Shown here one piece after another: positions 31,398 through 38,090 of a stretch of DNA of 38,090 nt; the first letter of the stretch is position 1, and every line of letters starts with the position of its first letter. Under the pieces are notes generated by a model, which was not told the origin of the DNA, did no database searches, and was given only the letters and a program-made list of their open reading frames with translations. Source of the stretch: JBBQXY01 sp051004815 (GTDB lineage: Bacteria; Chloroflexota; Ktedonobacteria; Ktedonobacterales; Ktedonobacteraceae); NCBI GenBank assembly GCA_051004815.1, contig JBPCJY010000143.1, forward strand, positions 1 to 38,090. Reading direction: 5' to 3'. A program made the position numbers and the translations under genes.

Positions 31398-32078
31398 ATG
31401 CGTTGGCAAATAAGAACTGAAAGAAAATCACATACGCGATCTTCTTTGTATCTGAAAGGTGGGGCCATCTTTCTCCTCTTCCTTCTCAGTATGCTTGTCG
31501 TTGCCTGCGGTGGGAGCGGTACTGATACGAATCTTGGGCAACCACCAGTGACAGTTACCGTCAACCTGGGGCAATTCGATGGCTCAGCCACGCCGCCATT
31601 ACCAGCATATAGCTGTTCGGCGTGGGTCACTAATACCACTCCTGGGATCAATACCAACTCTACTATCGGCATCTATGCCAAGTTTGTGCATAATGTCGAT
31701 AACAACCCGGCGGGTGTCTATCCCGCCAGTGCTACCGCGACTGTGCTGTGGCCTGACGGCAATGTGAATGTGTCGGCGACCACGACGCAGGATGGTTTGG
31801 CTGTTTTTTCAGTTTCGACGGCTAACAGGGCGGCTGACCTCAATAAAATTATCCTGGTAACAGTGAATTTCACGGCATCGAATGGGACGACCTGTGCCGT
31901 CAATACCGATAGAGCCGCCTACTTTACGCTAGTCTATACTACCGCGGTAGCATCAGTAACACCTAACGGTTCGCCGACAGTATCGCCAACCCCTTGTAGA
32001 ACGCCACCAGCAGGGGCAATAATATTGAAGAGGACACCGACGCCGACGCCAACAAAAACACCAACACCGTGTCATTAA
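31398..32078 (+). CDS. Secreted lipoprotein with Thr-Pro C-terminal tail
   Basis: The 226-residue precursor has a basic N-terminus, a hydrophobic core and lipobox LVVAC (Cys37). The mature protein contains a beta-rich region of about 130 residues (VTVTVNLGQFDG to YFTLVYTT) that reads like an Ig-like or invasin-type fold, then a low-complexity tail with Ser/Thr-Pro repeats and TPTPTPTKTPTP. The function is unknown; it is probably displayed on the cell surface. Confidence 0.8.
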   Translation: MRWQIRTERKSHTRSSLYLKGGAIFLLFLLSMLVVACGGSGTDTNLGQPPVTVTVNLGQFDGSATPPLPAYSCSAWVTNTTPGINTNSTIGIYAKFVHNVDNNPAGVYPASATATVLWPDGNVNVSATTTQDGLAVFSVSTANRAADLNKIILVTVNFTASNGTTCAVNTDRAAYFTLVYTTAVASVTPNGSPTVSPTPCRTPPAGAIILKRTPTPTPTKTPTPCH

Positions 32079-32094
32079 TATTGTATATATCGTT

Positions 32095-32124
32095 TTGACC
32101 TTCATCTGCTGCCTGTGCTATAGT
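32095..32124 (+). promoter_or_regulatory. Promoter of the 44-residue small ORF
   Basis: TTGACC (32095-32100) and TATAGT (32119-32124) are separated by 18 bp, with an additional TG one base before the -10. The predicted start lies about 45 bases before the small ORF. Confidence 0.6.
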
Positions 32125-32175
32125 AACGCCAAACATGGTTCATCGCTATTCCGCGCAGTGGAGGTTACTTTTTTT

Positions 32176-32310
32176 ATGGCTATCAAACAAGAACCGATAG
32201 ATACGACACAGGTAGTTTCCCCAGCATCGGCAGAGGAACAAGGCAAGCAGACGGATATTACTCCTGATGTTTTAGAGGCTTACAATGCCACGACCGGCTC
32301 GCTCAGCTGA
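32176..32310 (+). CDS. Small 44-residue protein, unknown
   Basis: The ORF encodes an acidic, soluble peptide beginning MAIKQEPIDTTQVV and ending LEAYNATTGSLS, with no Cys and no membrane span. A GGAGG lies 11 bases upstream and a good promoter before that, so it is more than a chance frame. The Ser/Thr-containing C-terminus after a charged N-terminus could suit a peptide precursor, but no modification or export genes are nearby. I recognise no family. Confidence 0.55.
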   Translation: MAIKQEPIDTTQVVSPASAEEQGKQTDITPDVLEAYNATTGSLS

Positions 32311-32472
32311 GCATTAAAAATAGATAGAGCCATTTAAACACTTGCAACTTTGTCTTATTCCATGCATAATAGCAACTAGAGAGAGTTAACTACTTTTTGC
32401 GTAGGAAAATGCATTGCTGTCCTGAGCGCATAGCATGTTGCTGCAAGATAGAATAGAGCAAGGGAGCAGACC

Positions 32473-33414
32473 ATGTCTTCGTCCGATGATGCAATTCAGT
32501 CAACCGATTCTAATGAACAGGTAGCACCTTCCTTTAACCGCCGAAGTTCTGTATCCGAACGACGACACAATATTTTGCAGCAAAAACAAACCGACCACCT
32601 GCCAAGCTTGAGTACAGATGTACCCAACGCAAAGCTGGCATGGCGGCAGATGATGCAACTGCGCGAAGAGAACAAACGCCTGCGATGGGAGTTGGCGAGC
32701 TATGAGAAAGATTTAGATGAGACACATAGCAATCAACAGCAGGAAATGGAGCAACTTCAACTCCAAGTCCAGGAATTAACGGAGGAGCGCAACGGCGCAA
32801 AAGATGCTCTTGTCCAGTTAGAACACCGTTACCAGGAGCTGTACCATACTTTTCAAAGTGAGGTCGAGGAAGAGGCTGGGAGGATGGTAGAGGAGACAGC
32901 TCGCACTCTGACTCTCACACCAGAGAATAGGCCCACAACGCGCACTGATCTGCTGAAGACGGTGGAACTGCATGTTCGGCAGGCAGAAGACAAACATACT
33001 GCCGAGGCACTGTATCTCACGCGCCAGGCGCAACGCAAAGCTGCCCAGATGGAACAAGAGCTGTTGGCGGAACGCCAACAAATCGCCATTGAACGCCAGA
33101 ATATTCACAACCTACAGCAAAGTGCTCGTGAGCAGGCTCAACTACGCAAGCGCATGGTCACTGAACGGCTACGGGCTGGCTACACTTTAACGTTGACGTT
33201 GATGACAACGGTACTGCTGATACTTTTACCCATTTTTCAAGTTATACTCTTTTCGTTCCTGCACATTCCGTTAATGACAGCGACCATCTTTGCCTTGTTT
33301 GCGCCTCTTTTGCTCTGTATTGTATTGGCGGCAATCATCGCCTATTTCCGCTCTTCTACGCGCCTACTTGTCGAGAGCACGCCAGGTAAACATAAAGAGC
33401 AGAAAAAAGCTTAG
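32473..33414 (+). CDS. Coiled-coil protein with two C-terminal membrane spans
   Basis: The 313-residue protein has a polar N-terminus, long Glu/Gln-rich coiled-coil segments (about 57-145 and 165-232) and two hydrophobic spans (about 238-262 and 268-292) with a short basic tail, so most of it should lie in the cytoplasm. No family is recognised; a structural or scaffolding role is possible. AAGGGAGCA precedes the start. Its stop overlaps the convergent flavoprotein stop by sharing TTAG at 33411-33414. Confidence 0.82.
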   Translation: MSSSDDAIQSTDSNEQVAPSFNRRSSVSERRHNILQQKQTDHLPSLSTDVPNAKLAWRQMMQLREENKRLRWELASYEKDLDETHSNQQQEMEQLQLQVQELTEERNGAKDALVQLEHRYQELYHTFQSEVEEEAGRMVEETARTLTLTPENRPTTRTDLLKTVELHVRQAEDKHTAEALYLTRQAQRKAAQMEQELLAERQQIAIERQNIHNLQQSAREQAQLRKRMVTERLRAGYTLTLTLMTTVLLILLPIFQVILFSFLHIPLMTATIFALFAPLLLCIVLAAIIAYFRSSTRLLVESTPGKHKEQKKA

Positions 33415-34829
33415 CCACGCAGCTTGAGAACGGTACTGACGATTTTCCGGTTATTGGCGGCAGCCGTGCCTTCCAGATATGCCTCGAAGAATGCTTGCTG
33501 GATACCAGAGTTCATCGTTGGGTAGGCGTGGATGGTATTGTATACATCGTTTAAGGCCAGATTATGCTGCATAGCCAGTGCCATCTCGCCTAACAGTTCA
33601 CCTGCACGCGCACCCACCATATGGACACCAACGATCTCATCTTTTTTACCCGCCAACACTAATTTGATAAAGCCAACTGTTTCGCCATCGGTCTGCGCCC
33701 GATCAATGTCAGCCCACGGGAATTTCACAATGCGTATCTGTTTGTGCTGCTTCTCTGCCTCGGCGGGTGTTAAACCGACGTGAGCCGCTTCAGGATCGGT
33801 GAATGTACACCACGGCACGACTCTGTAATCTACTTTCTTCTTCCCCACTGGCACCAGAGCATTGCGTACCGCGACTCCTGACTGGTAGGCGGCAACATGA
33901 GTGAAGAGGTAGCCACCAATCACATCGCCGATGGCCAGAACATTCGAGGCTGTCGTTTGGAGGTACTCATCTACCTTAATGCCTTTATTGTCATATTTGA
34001 TGCCTGCTGCCTCCAGGTTCAGGCCATCGACATTGGGCTGGCGACCCAATGCGAGCACTATCTCATCGGCCTCAAAGTTCAGCAGTTCATCACCTCTTCT
34101 GGCGGTGACGACTTTTTTATCGCCATTGCGGCTGGCTTTAACGAAACGCGCCCCGGTCACGATGTCAATACCCTCTGAGGTCAGCACCTTAGCGACGATA
34201 GCAGAGACCTCTGGGTCTTCTTTGGGTAGTATACGCTCGGGACCCTGAATAATGGTTACTTTCGATCCCAGACGTTCAAAGGCCTGGCCTAGCTCTACAC
34301 CAATAGGCCCACCACCAACAATGATCAGGGAAGCAGGCAAATGCAGTAGGTCAAACACACCTTCGTTCGTCAAATACCCCGCTTCTTGTAGGCCTTCTAT
34401 ATTAGGTACCACGGGCCGCGAACCGGTCGCGATCAGGGTATTGCGACTGGTAAATGTCTCACCATGCAAAGAGAGTTCGGTTGCTGAATTGAAGGTGACG
34501 TGACCGAATTTGACCGTGACTCCCTCGGTATATATTTTTTCTCCCTCGCTCACACGTCCAATCACGCCCTGAATATAGGCGGAGACTTTTGCCATGTCCA
34601 CGCTTACATTGGCGGGTAGAAGTCCCAACTTCGCGGACTCTTTGGCCTGCTGCACGACATGGGCCACATGAATCATGCTTTTACTGGGCACACAGCCATA
34701 ATTTAAGCAATCGCCGCCCAATCGTTCTTTATCAATGAGCAACACGTTCGCGCCCAGAGCCGTAGCAATACGAGCGGCAGTTAAACCGCCGGAGCCACCG
34801 CCAATAATTGTCAAATCATATTTTGCCAT
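33411..34829 (-). CDS. Dihydrolipoamide dehydrogenase/mercuric reductase-like flavoprotein
   Basis: The 472-residue pyridine nucleotide-disulfide oxidoreductase has the FAD motif IIGGGSGGLTAA (8-19), redox-active C41 and C46 in GGDCLNYGCVPSK, an NAD(P) motif IVGGGPIGVELGQAF, the second FAD motif VLAIGDVIGG and a dimer domain with HAYPTMNSG. Canonical E3 has HAHPTLSE with a catalytic Glu; here that Glu is missing, as in MerA-like relatives, but the C-terminal Cys pair and HMA domain of mercuric reductase are absent. It may be the E3 partner of the E1/E2 genes or a separate oxidoreductase. GGGAGA precedes the start at 34829. Confidence 0.85.
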   Translation of the reverse strand: MAKYDLTIIGGGSGGLTAARIATALGANVLLIDKERLGGDCLNYGCVPSKSMIHVAHVVQQAKESAKLGLLPANVSVDMAKVSAYIQGVIGRVSEGEKIYTEGVTVKFGHVTFNSATELSLHGETFTSRNTLIATGSRPVVPNIEGLQEAGYLTNEGVFDLLHLPASLIIVGGGPIGVELGQAFERLGSKVTIIQGPERILPKEDPEVSAIVAKVLTSEGIDIVTGARFVKASRNGDKKVVTARRGDELLNFEADEIVLALGRQPNVDGLNLEAAGIKYDNKGIKVDEYLQTTASNVLAIGDVIGGYLFTHVAAYQSGVAVRNALVPVGKKKVDYRVVPWCTFTDPEAAHVGLTPAEAEKQHKQIRIVKFPWADIDRAQTDGETVGFIKLVLAGKKDEIVGVHMVGARAGELLGEMALAMQHNLALNDVYNTIHAYPTMNSGIQQAFFEAYLEGTAAANNRKIVSTVLKLRG

Positions 34830-35158
34830 CTTTTCTCCCAATGATTGTTTTCTGCTGGAAGCATCACTGCAACTGCGCCTGGCTATATTACCACACCACA
34901 AGCACTGTCCCAGGGCGGGGCTTGCCCCCAGCACGGTGAAGGCGGCATCTTCGAGTCTCTCTCGCATTCACCAACAGGGTCCTTTGGCGGAGAAGGGAGT
35001 ACGAGAGCTGTTTGCCAATAGATTATGCACTACGGGTAATCTAGCATCTTAGAGTAGCAATACACAAAACAAGTCTTGAAGTGATGCGAAATCGTGTAGT
35101 ATGCAGTATACTCAAAACATACTGGATACTATACATTATTTTGTAGAGGAGAGTTTTT
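34830..35158. other. Divergent intergenic region between the flavoprotein gene and zwf
   Basis: No gene is seen. A small GGGGC-TT-GCCCC hairpin lies at 34917-34928 and an imperfect inverted repeat just before zwf at 35098-35130. The open frames crossing this region have no recognisable family. Confidence 0.6.
35098..35130. promoter_or_regulatory. Inverted repeat in the zwf promoter region
   Basis: AGTATGCAGTAT (35098-35109) and ATACTGGATACT (35119-35130) are 12-bp arms with one mismatch around nine bases; each arm is itself two AGTAT or ATACT elements. It ends 28 bases before zwf and probably overlaps its promoter, so it is a candidate repressor site. Confidence 0.5.
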
Positions 35159-36727
35159 ATGACTCAAGAAGTCCATCCACCGACTCCACTCAAACAACAC
35201 ACTATCTGGCAAGATGGGCAGCAACCGGAACCATGCGCTGTCGTTATCTTTGGTGCCACTGGTGATTTAACGCAACGCAAATTATTGCCGACGCTGGCCC
35301 ACCTGTTCCACGATCATCCGCTGCCACAAGGCTTTTCGATTGTAGCTTTTGCCCGTCGCCCTATGAACGACGAGCAATGGCGCGGTATGGCCTTAGATTC
35401 CATTAATAAATACATGCCCGAAGACGATAAGCTAGACAGTAAAGCGCAGCATGATTTCGCGCAGCGCATGTATTACTGCCAATCTGATTTCAATGACCGT
35501 GAAGGGTTCCAGAAACTTGCCGATTTATTGGATAAACTTGACAGTGAGAAGGGGACGCAAGGGAATCGCCTGTTCTATTTAGCAACTCCGCCAACCCTCG
35601 ATTCCGAGATCATTCATCAGCTCGGCGGTGCGGGCTTAGCGCATCCAGGCCAAACAAATGGAGATGAAGAATCCTGGACTCGCCTTATCATCGAAAAACC
35701 CTTTGGGCGCGATCTGGCCACCGCGCAAAAGCTCAATCGCGAAATTGCCCGTGTATTCCGCGAAAACCAGACTTTTCGTATCGACCACTACATGGGTAAA
35801 GAAACGGTGCAAAACATCCTGGCTTTACGTTTCGCCAACGGTATATTCGAGCCGCTCTGGAACCAGAGATATATCGAACATGTCCAAATCGTTGTTGCTG
35901 AAAGTCTGGGTATTGGTTCGCGTGCGGAATATTACGAAGAATCCGGAGCTATTCGAGATATGGTACAGAACCACATCATGCAGGTTTTGTGCTTAACTAC
36001 CATGGAAGCTCCCGTTGCCTTTGACGCCGATGCTATCCGCGACGAAAAAGTAAAACTCATGCGTGCCATTCCTCTCTTCTCTCCAGAGGAGGTAGCACAG
36101 CGAACGGTGCGCGGCCAATATACCGCGGGCATCATCGACAATCAACTGCAGGTTGGCTATAGAGAAGAAAAAGGGGTTGCTCCTGACTCCACGACCGAGA
36201 CATACGTGGCCCTCAAACTGTTCATCGAAAACTGGCGTTGGGCGGGCGTTCCCTTCTACATCCGTACCGGCAAATGCCTACCAAAACGCAGTACAGAGAT
36301 GACTATTCAGTTTAAGCGCGTCCCACACCAGCTCTATAAACCCAATGAAGTCAAGGGCCTTGTTCCCAATCGTCTGACCATTCGCATTCAACCGGATGAG
36401 GGCATGTCCTTGAAAATTGCTGCCAAGGTGCCAGGGGCAGCTCGTGTTCTGCACGATGTTGATATGAGCTTCGCCTATGCCAGTGCATTCGGCATCGAAT
36501 CGCCCGATGCCTACGAACGTCTCCTCGCCGACTGTATGCTTGGTGACTCCACGCTGTTCATCCGGCGTGACGAGGTGGAGACATCCTGGCGCATTATCGA
36601 TAGTATCACCAGTGCATGGAAAAATATGTCCCCCGATACTGTACACCCGTACAAAGCCGGTACCTGGGGGCCGGAAGAAGCCGACGAATTGATCCAGAAA
36701 GATGGGTACGAATGGGATAACCCGTAA
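35159..36727 (+). CDS. zwf: Glucose-6-phosphate 1-dehydrogenase
   Basis: The 522-residue enzyme oxidises glucose 6-phosphate to 6-phosphogluconolactone, supplying NADPH through the oxidative pentose phosphate route. The coenzyme motif is FGATGDLTQRKLLP (31-44), EKPFG lies near 179-183, and the active-site signature RIDHYMGKE (207-215) is complete. Length is normal for the family. AGAGGAGA precedes the ATG. No gnd, pgl or opcA gene is adjacent in the window, and a strong terminator follows. Confidence 0.96.
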   Translation: MTQEVHPPTPLKQHTIWQDGQQPEPCAVVIFGATGDLTQRKLLPTLAHLFHDHPLPQGFSIVAFARRPMNDEQWRGMALDSINKYMPEDDKLDSKAQHDFAQRMYYCQSDFNDREGFQKLADLLDKLDSEKGTQGNRLFYLATPPTLDSEIIHQLGGAGLAHPGQTNGDEESWTRLIIEKPFGRDLATAQKLNREIARVFRENQTFRIDHYMGKETVQNILALRFANGIFEPLWNQRYIEHVQIVVAESLGIGSRAEYYEESGAIRDMVQNHIMQVLCLTTMEAPVAFDADAIRDEKVKLMRAIPLFSPEEVAQRTVRGQYTAGIIDNQLQVGYREEKGVAPDSTTETYVALKLFIENWRWAGVPFYIRTGKCLPKRSTEMTIQFKRVPHQLYKPNEVKGLVPNRLTIRIQPDEGMSLKIAAKVPGAARVLHDVDMSFAYASAFGIESPDAYERLLADCMLGDSTLFIRRDEVETSWRIIDSITSAWKNMSPDTVHPYKAGTWGPEEADELIQKDGYEWDNP

Positions 36728-36748
36728 TCGTATCGTACTGGCAAGCGG

Positions 36749-36785
36749 AAATGACGGTATCTTGAGAGAAGATACCGTCATTTTT
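36749..36785. terminator. Bidirectional rho-independent terminator
   Basis: AAATGACGGTATCTT (36749-36763) pairs perfectly with AAGATACCGTCATTT (36769-36783) around a 5-base loop, ending in TTTTT on the plus strand and flanked by A residues on the other side. It serves zwf and possibly the convergent DinB-family gene. Confidence 0.88.
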
Positions 36786-36828
36786 GCTTATTCTGGTTCC
36801 TTTGACCAAAGCGGCATGTACAGGTTCA

Positions 36829-37296
36829 TTAGATGTCGGGCGCGGCAAGGTCATGGGCACCAAGTGAGAAGGAGAGTTCGCCGCCGTGATGCAGGTCATG
36901 CTCGATCACATGCCAGATGACCCATTGGCGTGAGAGCTCGTATGGTTTGCCCCAACGCTCGCCGCGAAAGATATATTCCAGGTCTTCCGGAGACCAACGC
37001 TCAAGGCATTCCTGCCAAGCGTGGAATGTCACTTCCAAGCCACGCACCAGTTCAGTGGTGGATGGAACGTCACCATCGTGCTCCCACTGCGCGATGCTTG
37101 CTACATCTGGGCCACCTTCGCCCATCATGTTATACAACCAAGCGGCACGCGTGCGTACAATATGCTTGGCGAGCAAGCCAATTGAGCGGAGGTTGGGGGA
37201 TATCCTGAGTGCTAGTTGCTCCGCAGTGAGAGGCTCAATGGCCTGGACGAGATGATTTTGGTAGACATCCCAGCCTTTGATTACAGCAGAATACAT
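36829..37296 (-). CDS. DinB-family protein
   Basis: The 155-residue protein has the four-helix DinB/YfiT pattern. The probable metal-binding His are H45 (LLAKHIVRTRAAWL) and H129 and H133 in HVIEHDLHHGGEL. Family members include thiol-dependent transferases and DNA-damage-induced proteins of unknown role. AGGAGAAA precedes the start. It is a single gene bounded by the zwf terminator. Confidence 0.88.
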   Translation of the reverse strand: MYSAVIKGWDVYQNHLVQAIEPLTAEQLALRISPNLRSIGLLAKHIVRTRAAWLYNMMGEGGPDVASIAQWEHDGDVPSTTELVRGLEVTFHAWQECLERWSPEDLEYIFRGERWGKPYELSRQWVIWHVIEHDLHHGGELSFSLGAHDLAAPDI

Positions 37297-37478
37297 GTTT
37301 TTCTCCTGGATGTTTTGTACTAAATACTAGGCTCTTCAGATTGTACCACGCGGGAGGCTATTCAAAATAGTCTCCCTTTTGCTAAAGTTGAAACCTGCAT
37401 GAGTATTTCGTAGTGAACAAAGTAGCAATGATTGCATTGTCCCTTGTAACAGTTTGACGAAAAGAAGAGGTAACAACT

Positions 37479-37721
37479 ATGGATATCGCCGAAATGAAAG
37501 TTCACGATTGGAGATTTCAACTGATCAACAATCAGCTGTTGATCACTTCTGAACAGAACCCCGATGCACATCTAGAGTTAAGTGCGCACGCCGCATTTTC
37601 GCTGCTAGACTACCTCTACCAATACCGCGATGATTTGTCTGCGGCTGCTAAAGATGAGGAAAAAGCCATTAGCTCAACTGACGCCATTAACACAACAGAG
37701 CAAGCGAAGCCGTTGGGCTAA
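37479..37721 (+). CDS. Small acidic protein, unknown
   Basis: The 80-residue protein begins MDIAEMKVHDWRFQLINNQ; the first 55 residues look folded (alternating strand and helix) and the last 25 are polar and Ala/Glu/Thr-rich. AAGAGGT lies upstream of the ATG. No family is recognised and no operon partner is evident. Confidence 0.6.
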   Translation: MDIAEMKVHDWRFQLINNQLLITSEQNPDAHLELSAHAAFSLLDYLYQYRDDLSAAAKDEEKAISSTDAINTTEQAKPLG

Positions 37722-37775
37722 CAGCCGAATTTTCAGACGAGACGAACCTATCGGTCTCCCGCAAGAGGAGCCTCT

Positions 37776-37961
37776 TCAAGTTTCAGGGAGAGCAAGCGAG
37801 GAGATTATTTCGCCATGGAAACGCCACAGATCACCTGGGCAACCGATCATGAGCTGAGCAAGCTGCTCTCCATCAATTAAGATAATTTTCAAATTCTCAG
37901 TACCGCTTGCAAAGCTTTTTGCTTGTAGTGAGAAAAATGTCATCAATTCCCTCCTCTTCAA
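37776..37961 (-). pseudogene. Remnant of an Mrr-type restriction endonuclease, C-terminal part
   Basis: A minus-strand frame carries AKSFASGTENLKIILIDGEQ followed by LAQLMI, which matches the conserved C-terminal end of Mrr-family endonucleases (pattern KIVLIDG.QLA.LMI, recalled). In the neighbouring frame just upstream the sequence DIFLTTSKK matches the preceding Mrr strand (IFITTS), so the two pieces are separated by a frameshift at the A-run 37916-37920. After LMI the expected end is replaced by unrelated sequence, and no upstream catalytic domain exists because the next gene begins at 38019 on the other strand. The fragment is taken as a decayed relic, though an ATG at 37943 has GGAGGG upstream and could still be translated. 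Confidence 0.55.
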
Positions 37962-38018
37962 CTAGCTGAAAAATGGTACAATTAGCTGAGGAATTAAAAA
38001 CAGGAGGATTTTCGGACG

Positions 38019-38090
38019 ATGAGTGCAACACTTTTGTTAGCTGGTATCAAGCAGCACAAAGTTAAAACTCCACGACTTGAAGTAGCCTAT
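38019..38090 (+). CDS. N-terminus of a gene cut by the window edge
   Basis: Twenty-four codons beginning MSATLLLAGIKQ and ending PRLEVAY run off the window. AGGAGG lies 11 bases upstream, supporting the start. The segment resembles the first strands of alpha/beta hydrolases (a LEVAYLE-type start before the HG motif), but too little is visible to assign it. Confidence 0.6.
   Translation, partial: MSATLLLAGIKQHKVKTPRLEVAY

Noticed and set aside
33411..34829. Mercuric reductase (merA)
   Set aside because: No C-terminal Cys pair, no HMA domain, and no mer genes nearby.
37763..37776. AAGAGG-AG-CCTCTT palindrome as terminator of the 80-residue gene
   Set aside because: Only six base pairs, a two-base loop and no T-tract; too weak to call.

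Overview
The window looks like chromosome from a GC-moderate, multi-protein-kinase bacterium, most probably Chloroflexota of the Ktedonobacteria type (Ktedonobacter/Dictyobacter-like). This is inference from gene style: eukaryotic-type Ser/Thr kinases beginning with a GQQLGNY segment, lipoproteins with Thr-Pro tails, a LIV transporter joined to a 2-oxoacid dehydrogenase, and short GTAGGGG-type intergenic palindromes. No rRNA or tRNA gene was recognised.

Region 1 (1-1300) is the leader end of a CRISPR array: a partial repeat, 11 identical full 37-bp repeats and 11 spacers. The repeat ends in ATTGAAAC when read on the minus strand, and a TTGCAT-17-TATACT promoter sits on that strand just right of the last repeat, so the array is read leftward off the window edge. 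No cas gene is visible. Region 2 (1295-6148) holds an ABM-like monooxygenase, two Ser/Thr protein kinases sharing a nearly identical upstream region and N-terminus but different C-terminal halves, and a membrane protein of unknown function.

Region 3 (6162-25488) is the most interesting part. A minus-strand run of 14 tightly packed genes (about 15 kb) appears to be one catabolic operon: GntR/FadR regulator, 3-hydroxyisobutyrate-dehydrogenase-like reductase, E1alpha, E1beta, M24 'pita-bread' enzyme, E2, amino-acid-type binding lipoprotein, LivH, LivM, LivG, LivF, two tandem C-C-hydrolase-like alpha/beta hydrolases, and a second M24 protein lacking most metal ligands. Divergent from it are an orphan molybdenum hydroxylase large subunit and a CrtI/PYROXD2-like FAD oxidoreductase. 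A matched pair of 11-bp sites (TGGTATGATGA) in the divergent promoter region is the likely operator of the GntR protein. The genes suggest uptake of an amino-acid-like or N-containing compound, hydroxylation or dehydrogenation, hydrolytic cleavage, and oxidation of a 2-oxo product to an acyl-CoA. The substrate cannot be named from sequence.

Region 4 (25543-29867, minus) is a redox/envelope cluster: YceI-family protein, OmpR/EnvZ-type two-component system, a ferric-reductase-like haem membrane protein split by an in-frame TAG, and a Thr-rich single-span protein. Two TGAGAANNTTCTCA palindromes lie upstream of the response regulator and upstream of the first gene. Region 5 (29868-38090) carries a frameshifted hicA with intact hicB, a cupredoxin lipoprotein, a second lipoprotein, a 44-residue small ORF with its own promoter, a coiled-coil membrane protein, a dihydrolipoamide-dehydrogenase-like flavoprotein (a possible E3 for the E1/E2 genes), zwf, a DinB-family protein, a small unknown protein, a remnant of an Mrr-type restriction endonuclease, and the first 24 codons of a gene running off the right edge.
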